In this document: positions 58,208 through 64,000 of the stretch, piece by piece
Layout of the letters: each line of letters opens with the position of its first letter
How positions within the stretch are numbered: position 1 is the stretch's first letter
Assembly (NCBI RefSeq): GCF_013407855.1
Contig: NZ_JACBZH010000001.1
Span: forward strand, 1,860,001-1,924,000
Direction: 5' to 3'
Origin: Actinopolymorpha rutila
GTDB taxonomy: Bacteria; Actinomycetota; Actinomycetes; Propionibacteriales; Actinopolymorphaceae
DNA: 64,000 nucleotides
Position numbers and translations under genes: made by a program
Notes under the pieces: generated by a model
Told to the model about the DNA's origin: nothing
The model's input: only the letters and a program-made list of their open reading frames with translations
The model's database searches: none

Positions 58208-58258
58208 GGAGGCATGTTCGCACGGGTGCGACGCCTCGCGTGGGGCCTGACCGGGGGT

Positions 58259-58615
58259 TCAGCTCACGCAGAGGCAGAACGGGTGCCCGGCCGGGTCGAG
58301 GAACACCCGGAAGGTCGTGCCGGGCTGGTGGTCGTGCTTGGTGGCGCCGAGACCGAGGACGGCTGTCTCGGCGGAGTCGAGGTCGTCGACGATCACGTCG
58401 AGGTGCATCTGCTGGGGCACCTCCTGCGCGGGCCACACCGGCGGGGTGTATGCCTCGACCTGCTGGAACGAGATGCACTGGCCGTAGTCGGCGCGGATCT
58501 CGGCCCAGTCGGCCGAGATGTCGACCTTCCAGTCCAGCAGCTTGCCGTAGAAGGTGGCGAGGGCGCTCGGGTCGGGGCAGTCGATGACGAAGCTTGGGAA
58601 ACGTGCGATAGCCAT
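58259..58615 (-). CDS. VOC family (glyoxalase-like) protein
   Basis: 118 residues, vicinal oxygen chelate superfamily, Glyoxalase_6-type. SFVIDCPDPSALATFYGKLL starts the first beta-alpha-beta unit and MHLDVIVDDLDSAETAVLGLGA the second; the C-terminus ends with VFLDPAGHPFCLCVS. Typical metal ligands are partly absent, so it may bind rather than convert its ligand. TACCAT lies seven bases before the ATG, without Shine-Dalgarno. Confidence 0.8.
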   Translation of the reverse strand: MAIARFPSFVIDCPDPSALATFYGKLLDWKVDISADWAEIRADYGQCISFQQVEAYTPPVWPAQEVPQQMHLDVIVDDLDSAETAVLGLGATKHDHQPGTTFRVFLDPAGHPFCLCVS

Positions 58616-58702
58616 GGCCTGGATGGTACGGACCGTTCCGGACGATTCGCGTCCTGATTCTGGTGATTACGGAGTGGCGATTCTTCACCGCCGGCTTGGT
58701 TT

Positions 58703-58774
58703 TCACCGTGGGCTCGCGGCGCGCGGGTCCGGCTTCTCCAGGTCGGCCATCGTGACGGTGGCGGCGTCGAACAT
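58703..58774 (-). other. Possible 23-residue ORF with its own -10 box
   Basis: An ATG at 58774 lies seven bases after TAGGCT, the spacing seen before several real genes here, and opens a 23-codon frame beginning MFDAATVTMADLEKP. It could be the truncated 5' end of a lost gene, a small protein, or chance. The surrounding 58616-58849 holds no other candidate. Confidence 0.2.
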
Positions 58775-58849
58775 GCTTCGCAGCCTAGTGTGGTCGGACG
58801 GGCCGCCTGCTGGCCGTTGGTGCGCAGGCTCTCGCGGATGAGGTTGACG

Positions 58850-59059
58850 TCACCACAACGACGGCGGGGGCGTGCCTCCTCCCATGGGGCCGGGGGGAAA
58901 CGGCGGCTGTCCCTGGTCGTCCCGGTCGCGGTAATCCCCGGGCTCTGTTCCGTATCGCCGGCGCTTGTATCGCATGTAGAAGACGATGGCCGCCACGGCG
59001 AGAACGACCGCGACGAACAGCACCAAACTGATGATCGTGTCGGTGTCGAACTCGCCCAT
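58850..59059 (-). CDS. Small single-span membrane protein
   Basis: 69 residues from ATG 59059: one membrane helix (about 8-28, TIISLVLFVAVVLAVAAIVF), a short basic stretch (YKRRRYG) and a Pro/Gly-rich disordered tail. An in-frame start further upstream at 59131 exists but its extra sequence overlaps an unrelated remnant. Unrecognised; no function can be given. Confidence 0.5.
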   Translation of the reverse strand: MGEFDTDTIISLVLFVAVVLAVAAIVFYMRYKRRRYGTEPGDYRDRDDQGQPPFPPGPMGGGTPPPSLW

Positions 59060-59091
59060 AGCCCACAAGGTGACAGCGGCCGACCCTGCCG

Positions 59092-59190
59092 TCAATGAGG
59101 CATGCAGTCGCGGTGGGGCCGGTCCTTCCACTGGAGCAGGTTCAGCACGATGACGGCCAGGCCCATCCCGAAGAACGTGACGCCCTCATA
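59092..59190 (-). pseudogene. C-terminal remnant of a membrane protein gene
   Basis: In one minus-strand frame about 32 codons run to a TGA at 59092-59094 and encode a hydrophobic segment (VTFFGMGLAVIVLNLLQW) followed by a charged end, with no start codon. It abuts the broken end of the DUF222 pseudogene, so it looks like the tail of a gene truncated by deletion or recombination. Family not identified. Confidence 0.4.
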
Positions 59191-59195
59191 CGGCT

Positions 59196-59968
59196 GTCAC
59201 GCTTTTGGTCCAGGGGCCGTTCGTCGGGGTCGGGGCGGGTGTCGGAGGCGATCAGCGCCTCGATCATCTTCCGCAGGGTCTCCATCTCCACCACCGGCAG
59301 TTTGATCACCACGGTTTCGGAGCCGGGGATCCCGTTGGCCAGGTAGCGCAGGGACCGTTTGCGTTCGGCGGCGCGTTCGGCGTCGCCGAGCTCCTTGCCG
59401 AGGCGCCGTTCCCACTCTTCGGGTGCGAGGTACTGCAGCAACGCCCGCCCCAGCAGGCGTACGTCGTCGGGGTTACGCCGCTTGGACCAGGTGATCAGGT
59501 ATTCCTCGGCCTTCACCCGTTGTTCGGGGCCGATCCAGGTGGGCAGGTCCTTGACCGCGAATGCGATCACCTGCGCGTGCTTGAACGACAGTTCACCCCG
59601 CGCCAGGGCGGCGGCGGTCAAGGTGACCGTACGGTCCAGGTCCCGGGCCAGGCCGACGGTGGCGGAGGCCTCGGTCTTCGACATCCGCTGCGCGCTGCGC
59701 AACCACCCGCCGCGGTCGCCGCACCCGTGGTCTTGCCGATGTCGCCGGCTTCGGCCTGACGGACCCAGGCCAGGGTGAGCGCGTCGGTCCGTGCCTTCTC
59801 CGCCTCCAGTTCACCGATCAGCGCCCCGAGCTCACCCACCTCCACCCACGTGGTCGGCGTCGCCAAAGCCTCCTCCACCCCGGCGCGGATCGTGGCCAGC
59901 GCAGCCCTCAACCGGCCGACGGCGCCACTGCCACCTGCGCCGGGAAGGTCCTGCGTCGTCGAATGCAT
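59196..59968 (-). pseudogene. DUF222 (13E12 repeat) protein gene, frameshifted and 3'-truncated
   Basis: DUF222 proteins of Actinobacteria usually end in an HNH nuclease domain. Here the first part (from ATG 59968: RAGVEEALATPTTWVEVGELGALIGELE..., KARTDALTLAWVRQAEAGDIGKTTGAATAAGG) shifts frame at about 59702-59715 and continues as WLRSAQRMSKTEAS...LARGELSFKHAQVIA. The coding match stops after the DERPLDQKRD stretch near 59196, before any HNH motif. A perfect TAGACT box six bases before the ATG survives. Such genes are multicopy and recombine often. Confidence 0.75.
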
Positions 59969-59974
59969 GTTCGA

Positions 59975-59980
59975 AGTCTA
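59975..59980 (-). promoter_or_regulatory. -10 box of the DUF222 pseudogene
   Basis: TAGACT on the minus strand, six bases before the ATG at 59968. Confidence 0.6.
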
Positions 59981-60218
59981 GAGGCCACCGCCGACCCGAA
60001 GATCGTTGTCCACAAGGAGACCCGAGGCCCAACCGATCCGCCACCTGTGGACAAAAACCTGGCATCGGGATCGCAGGTCGGGGGTGCCTCGCAAGGCGTC
60101 GACTCGCCATGATCCGCCGGCCCGGACCCCGGTGCGCGCACCGGATCCGTCCTCATACCGCCTCAGCGGGCTCCATCCCAGCTCCCCGGCCGTCGCACCC
60201 TCGTCTATCGTCGAGCCC

Positions 60219-60881
60219 GTGACCCAAGATCGCCTCACGGTTCTCGGCACCGGCCCGATCACGGTGTTCTTCGTACGGCATGGTGAAACGCCCATGCATG
60301 CGGAGAACCGCTACGTCGGCCGGACCGACGCGCCGCTGACCGAGCGCGGCCAAGCGCAGGCGGCCGATCTGGGGGAGTGGGCGGCAACGGCGCGGCTCAC
60401 GGCAGTGGCATCCTCGACACTTCGCCGGGCAAGGGAAACCGCCGAGCCGGCTGCGCGCAAGGCTGGGTTGACACAGCTCCTGGACGAGCGGTTGGTCGAG
60501 CTCGACTTCGGCGCCGCCGAGGGAATGTCCGCTGCCGAGATGCGGCAGCGGTTTCCGCGTGAGCGCGCAGCGTTCGAGGCCGATCCGTACGAGAATCCCC
60601 TGCCGGGCGGGGAGTCTCCGGCGGCGGCGCTCGCCCGTGGCCGGGCCGCGCTGGACGATCTCGCCGACGGCTCCCACGGCGACCGCGTGCTCGTGGTCGC
60701 ACACGGCACGTTTCTGCGCATCGTGGTGTGTGACCTGCTCGGCATCCATCCGCGCACGTACCGCACCGCGCTGCCGGTCATCCGTAACGCCAGCGGCGCC
60801 GTACTCCGCCGGGACCAGGCGGGGCACTGGGGTTTGGTCGCCTGGAACCCGCCCCTGGCTGCCGGCACCGACTCCTGGTGA
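60219..60881 (+). CDS. Histidine phosphatase family protein
   Basis: 220 residues, phosphoglycerate mutase-like fold. The RHG motif holds the nucleophilic His H21 (FFVRHGETPMHAENRYVG), the proton donor Glu is in VELDFGAAEGM, and the second His is in VVAHGTFLRIVV. GTG 60219 lies seven bases after TATCGT, no Shine-Dalgarno. Acts on an unknown phosphoester; similar proteins hydrolyse sugar phosphates or alpha-ribazole phosphate. Confidence 0.85.
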   Translation: MTQDRLTVLGTGPITVFFVRHGETPMHAENRYVGRTDAPLTERGQAQAADLGEWAATARLTAVASSTLRRARETAEPAARKAGLTQLLDERLVELDFGAAEGMSAAEMRQRFPRERAAFEADPYENPLPGGESPAAALARGRAALDDLADGSHGDRVLVVAHGTFLRIVVCDLLGIHPRTYRTALPVIRNASGAVLRRDQAGHWGLVAWNPPLAAGTDSW

Positions 60882-60902
60882 GGCGGGGACCAGGCCGAAC
60901 CG

Positions 60903-60956
60903 GACCAGGCCCGACCAGCCCGGACCAGGTCCGGCCGGACCCGGCCGGGCCTGGTC
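60903..60956 (+). terminator. Repeat-rich hairpin after the histidine phosphatase
   Basis: GACCAGGCCCG (60903-60913) pairs perfectly with CGGGCCTGGTC (60946-60956); between and before them GGACCAGG-type copies repeat every 10-20 bases (60888-60930). Probably a terminator. The rest of 60957-61122 shows nothing but a GGGGG before the next start. Confidence 0.45.
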
Positions 60957-61122
60957 TGGCACCGCCGCAGGCGGCCGAAGATGGTCGCACCCGGTAACTG
61001 GCCGAAGGCGGTCGGTGTGGCTTGGCTGCTTGACCCGCCTGACACCGAGGTCACAAGGTGAAGCGACCTGATCACGCCGCGAGGTGATCTCGGCGTGCGC
61101 CGAACCTGCACTGGGGGCTGCC

Positions 61123-62628
61123 ATGACCGAGCCGACCGGCCCGACCCGTCGGGGGCACGGCACCAGAGGACCGCACGCCACGCAGGCGCCGTTCGCGGCG
61201 CGGGCGGCGCGTCCCAGTCGCCGTGACGTACTCCGGCTCGCGGGAGCGGGCGTCGGCGCCGGCGTGCTCGGCTCGGCCGGCCTGGCCGGATGCGGCTTCG
61301 GCTCACCGGCGAACAACGGCGGCGACGACTCGGCGGCGAAGAAGGTCTCCGGCGGCTTCGACTGGAAGAAGCACAAGGGGACCACCCTGCGGCTGCTGAT
61401 GAACAAGCATCCCTACACCGACGCGCTGAAGGCGCACCGCGGGGAGTTCCAGGACAAGACCGGCATCAAGCTCGCCATCGACGAGTTCCCCGAGTCCAAC
61501 TACTTCGACAAGGTGACCCTGGAACTCAAGTCCAGGCAGGGAAACTACGACGCGTTCATGCTGGGTGCCTACATGGTCTGGCAGTACGGTCCGCCCGGTT
61601 ACCTCGAGGACCTCGGCCCCTGGATGCACAACTCCTCCGCCACCCACGCGGAGTTCGAGCCCGGCGACTTCTTCCCCAACCTGATCAAGGCCGGGCAGTG
61701 GAACTTCGTCAACGGCGCGCCGCTCGGTGGCAAGCAGCAGTGGATGCTGCCCTGGGGCTTCGAGACCAACACGATCTGCTACCGCAGCGACGTCTTCGCC
61801 AAGCTCGGGCTCAAGCCCGCCGAGAGTTTCGACGACCTCATCGAACTCGCCAGGACGCTGAAGGCCAAGGCCCCCGGGGCGGGGTTCGACGGGATGTACG
61901 GCATCGCCGTGCGGGGCTCGCGGGAGTGGGCGACGATCCACCCCGGCTTCATGACGATGTACTCCCGCGAAGGCCTGAAGGACTTCAGGGTCGAGGGCAA
62001 GAAGCTCGTCCCCACCATGAACACTCCCGACGCGGCGGACTTCACCAGCAGGTGGGCGAAGATGGTGCGGGACGCCGGGCCGTCAGGGTGGACGTCGTAC
62101 ACGTGGTACCAGGCGTCCAGCGATCTCGGCGCCGGCAAGGCCGCGATGCTGTTCGACGCCGACACCGCGTCGTACTTCCAGAACACCGACACCCCGGCCG
62201 CGGGCAAGCTGGCCTGGCATCCTGGCCCGAAGGGCAAGGACGGTTCGCTGGCCACCAACATGTGGATCTGGTCGCTGGCGATGAACTCCTCCTCGAAGAA
62301 GAAGCCGGCCGCGTGGTGGTTCCTGCAGTGGGCCACCTCCAAGGAACACCTGTTGTGGGCGGCCACGAAGCAACAACACATTGACGCGGTACGCCAGTCG
62401 GTGGCCGACGACCCGGCGTACAAGGATCGGCTGAAGGCGGTGCCGGGCTTCCTGGACACGTTCCAGGCGGTCATCGACCAGACGAAGATCCAGTTCACCC
62501 CGCAGCGGAACTTCTTCGACGCCACCACCTCGTGGGCCGCCGCCCTGCAGGAGATCTACGGCGGAGCCGACGCGAAGGTGACTCTGGACAAGCTGGCCAA
62601 GGATCTCGAACCCCGGGTCAACGGCTGA
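61123..62628 (+). CDS. Sugar ABC transporter substrate-binding lipoprotein
   Basis: Extracellular binding protein of a carbohydrate importer (family 1). 501 residues. The export signal has a twin arginine (R33-R34 in PSRRDVLRLAG), a hydrophobic stretch and the lipobox LAGC with C57 for lipid attachment, so it is probably Tat-exported and tethered to the membrane. The mature part shows the periplasmic binding fold (GQWNFVNGAPLGGKQQWMLPWGF, SFDDLIELARTLKAK). Start ATG 61123 follows GGGGGCTGCC; the n-region is long. Stop overlaps the first permease (TGATG). Confidence 0.9.
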   Translation: MTEPTGPTRRGHGTRGPHATQAPFAARAARPSRRDVLRLAGAGVGAGVLGSAGLAGCGFGSPANNGGDDSAAKKVSGGFDWKKHKGTTLRLLMNKHPYTDALKAHRGEFQDKTGIKLAIDEFPESNYFDKVTLELKSRQGNYDAFMLGAYMVWQYGPPGYLEDLGPWMHNSSATHAEFEPGDFFPNLIKAGQWNFVNGAPLGGKQQWMLPWGFETNTICYRSDVFAKLGLKPAESFDDLIELARTLKAKAPGAGFDGMYGIAVRGSREWATIHPGFMTMYSREGLKDFRVEGKKLVPTMNTPDAADFTSRWAKMVRDAGPSGWTSYTWYQASSDLGAGKAAMLFDADTASYFQNTDTPAAGKLAWHPGPKGKDGSLATNMWIWSLAMNSSSKKKPAAWWFLQWATSKEHLLWAATKQQHIDAVRQSVADDPAYKDRLKAVPGFLDTFQAVIDQTKIQFTPQRNFFDATTSWAAALQEIYGGADAKVTLDKLAKDLEPRVNG

Positions 62629-63620
62629 TGGACACGACCGGGGCGGAGGCCGTCCCCACCGCGACGGTGACCCCGAGGTGGCGGCGCCGGCTGCGGCCCT
62701 ACCTGCTCGCCACCCCTGCGGTTCTGTTGTGCGTGGGGATTCTGTATCCGTTCTTCGTCGGCGTCGCGTACACCGTGTACAACTTCTCCGACGCCAACCG
62801 CGAACCCAGCTTCGTGGGACTGACCAACTTCGCCGACATCCTCGGCAGCGACACGTTGTGGCACTCGGCTCGGGTGACGGTGGCGTTCGCGGTTGCGGCA
62901 ACGACCGTTGAGACGGTGCTCGGCGTGGGAGTGGCGCTGCTGCTGCACCGATCCAGCCTGCTGGGCCGGTTGCTGGAACGCCTGCTCATCGTGCCGCTGA
63001 TGGTGGCCCCGATCATCGCCGCCATCATGTGGAAGCTGATCCTGCTGCCGGAGGTGGGCTGGGTCCGGCCGATCCTGGCGGCGGTGGGGGTGCACGGCTA
63101 CCGCGGCACCGACGGCGCGGGGGCGGCGTTCTTCTGGTCGGTGGTCGTGGACGCCTGGCTGTACACGCCGTTCGTCGCGATCCTGGCGCTGGCCGGGCTG
63201 CGCTCGCTGCCGAACTCGCCGTTCGAGGCGGCGGCGGTGGACGGTGCCAACTGGTGGTTGACATTTCGCCGGCTCACCCTGCCGATGCTGTGGCCGTACG
63301 TCCTGGTCGCGGTCATCTTCCGCTTCATGGACTGCCTGAAGGTCTTCGACATCATCTACGGGCTCACCGCCGGCGGCCCCGGTGACGCGACCACGACGCT
63401 GCAGATCAACGCGTACCTGGAGGCGATCACCTACGCCCGCTACAGCCGGGGCATGACGTTCATGCTGATCCTGTGGGTGGTCGTGTACGCGATCTCGTTC
63501 GTCCTCGTGCGCTACCTCGGCCGGGTGCAGAACCGCGCGGCCGGGGTGTCGATCGGAACGCCGGCGGCCGCACCGGCAGGAGCGACGGCGAGCACCGCGA
63601 CCGGGGTGGAGGCAGGGTGA
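62628..63620 (+). CDS. Sugar ABC transporter permease (MalF-type)
   Basis: 330 residues, six membrane helices after a short cytoplasmic start. The EAA loop that docks the ATPase reads EAAAVDGANWWLTFRRLTLP (about 202-221). Couples with the second permease starting inside its stop (GTGA). A Pro/Ala/Thr-rich tail of about 30 residues follows the last helix. No ATPase gene lies in the window; Actinobacteria often share one MsiK-type ATPase among several importers. Confidence 0.92.
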   Translation: MDTTGAEAVPTATVTPRWRRRLRPYLLATPAVLLCVGILYPFFVGVAYTVYNFSDANREPSFVGLTNFADILGSDTLWHSARVTVAFAVAATTVETVLGVGVALLLHRSSLLGRLLERLLIVPLMVAPIIAAIMWKLILLPEVGWVRPILAAVGVHGYRGTDGAGAAFFWSVVVDAWLYTPFVAILALAGLRSLPNSPFEAAAVDGANWWLTFRRLTLPMLWPYVLVAVIFRFMDCLKVFDIIYGLTAGGPGDATTTLQINAYLEAITYARYSRGMTFMLILWVVVYAISFVLVRYLGRVQNRAAGVSIGTPAAAPAGATASTATGVEAG

Positions 63621-64000
63621 CGATGGCGACGTCGGGCAACTCCACCAGGACGGCCGGCGGGCTCCTCGCCGACGCCGCACTCCTGCTCTACTTCGCGTTC
63701 TCGCTCGCCCCGGTCGTCTTCATCGTGGCCCTGAGCCTGAAGTCGAACGCCGACCAGACGTCGACCTACCTGCGGTTCGCACCCACTTTCGCCAACTACC
63801 GCACGGTCCTCGGCATCGGTGCCGGGGACTCGCCGTACCTGCGGTTCTTCGTCGCCAGCCTGATCTGCGCGGTCGGTGCCGTGCTGGTCTCCCTGGTGAT
63901 CGGGATCCCGGCGGCGTACGCGGCGGCGCGCTACCGCTTCCGGGGCAGCGAGAGCCTGTTGTTCACCCTGCTGTCGTTCAGGTTCGCCCCGGAGCTGGTG
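63617..64000 (+). CDS. Sugar ABC transporter permease (MalG-type), cut by the window end
   Basis: First 128 codons from GTG 63617, open to the last base. A cytoplasmic start (SGNSTRTAGG), first membrane helix (LLLYFAFSLAPVVFIVALSL), an outside loop with PTFANYRTVLG typical of MalG-type permeases, then further helices (FFVASLICAVGAVLVSLVIG). The EAA loop would lie beyond the window. The overlap with the upstream permease shows one operon: binding protein, MalF-type, MalG-type. Confidence 0.88.
   Translation, partial: MTMATSGNSTRTAGGLLADAALLLYFAFSLAPVVFIVALSLKSNADQTSTYLRFAPTFANYRTVLGIGAGDSPYLRFFVASLICAVGAVLVSLVIGIPAAYAAARYRFRGSESLLFTLLSFRFAPELV

Overview
The window is chromosomal DNA from a high-GC actinobacterium. 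Codon third positions are strongly G/C, GTG starts are common, and the gene order lysA-hom-thrC-thrB-rho-rpmE-prfA-prmC-tsaC-LMW phosphatase-wecA-atp operon-DUF2550-cob(I)alamin adenosyltransferase-murA-nucS-coiled-coil protein-mce-thiolase-meaB-PH protein-MarR-acyl-CoA mutase follows the backbone order I recall from Streptomyces. The extra sugar-related genes (Gfo/Idh, ThuA, FGGY kinase, sugar ABC importer) and the divergence from Streptomyces would fit a Nocardioidaceae/Actinopolymorphaceae-like organism, but the genus is not proven. I see no rRNA, tRNA, CRISPR, phage or insertion sequence.

Region 1 (1-5.6 kb) is a surface-glycan type cluster: a GT4-like glycosyltransferase, a large two-domain glycosyltransferase facing it, and two SAM-methyltransferase-like proteins with membrane or coiled-coil segments. 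Region 2 (5.9-11.1 kb) makes lysine and threonine (lysA, hom, thrC, thrB). Region 3 (11.1-18.7 kb) holds transcription termination factor Rho with a large Arg/Asp/Asn-rich insert, ribosomal protein L31, release factor RF1 and its methylase PrmC, a tRNA t6A enzyme, a small tyrosine phosphatase and a polyprenyl-phosphate sugar-1-phosphate transferase. A sequence matching the SigR promoter consensus overlaps the rho terminator ahead of rpmE. Region 4 (18.8-26.8 kb) is the full F1Fo ATP synthase operon, preceded by a Rex-like operator and carrying a strong hairpin between atpD and atpC.

Region 5 (27-44.6 kb) is mixed: DUF2550, PduO-type adenosyltransferase, two convergent MurA paralogues (one with the catalytic Cys, one with Asp), a 3-hydroxyacyl-CoA dehydrogenase, a Na+/H+ antiporter overlapping a UBP zinc-finger gene, GNAT, D-amino-acid oxidase, a PhyH dioxygenase with a divergent AraC regulator, nucS, a secreted protein resembling a subtilase lacking its catalytic domain, zinc-ribbon proteins, a hydrolase, and a Gfo/Idh-ThuA pair. 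A degenerate 17-bp tandem repeat array lies at 44.6-44.8 kb. Region 6 (44.9-58 kb) contains an AI-2E-type permease, a FilP/Scy-like coiled-coil protein built on 11-residue repeats, then acyl-CoA metabolism (epimerase, thiolase, MeaB chaperone, isobutyryl-CoA-mutase-like large subunit) with a MarR regulator and a 22-bp palindrome lying on the mutase -10 box. Region 7 (58-64 kb) has small genes, a frameshifted and truncated DUF222 pseudogene, a histidine phosphatase, and a sugar ABC importer (binding protein, permease, second permease cut by the window end).

At least nine genes have a TANNNT-like box (GACAAT in two) exactly six bases before an ATG/GTG and no Shine-Dalgarno, so leaderless transcription is a recurring mode here.
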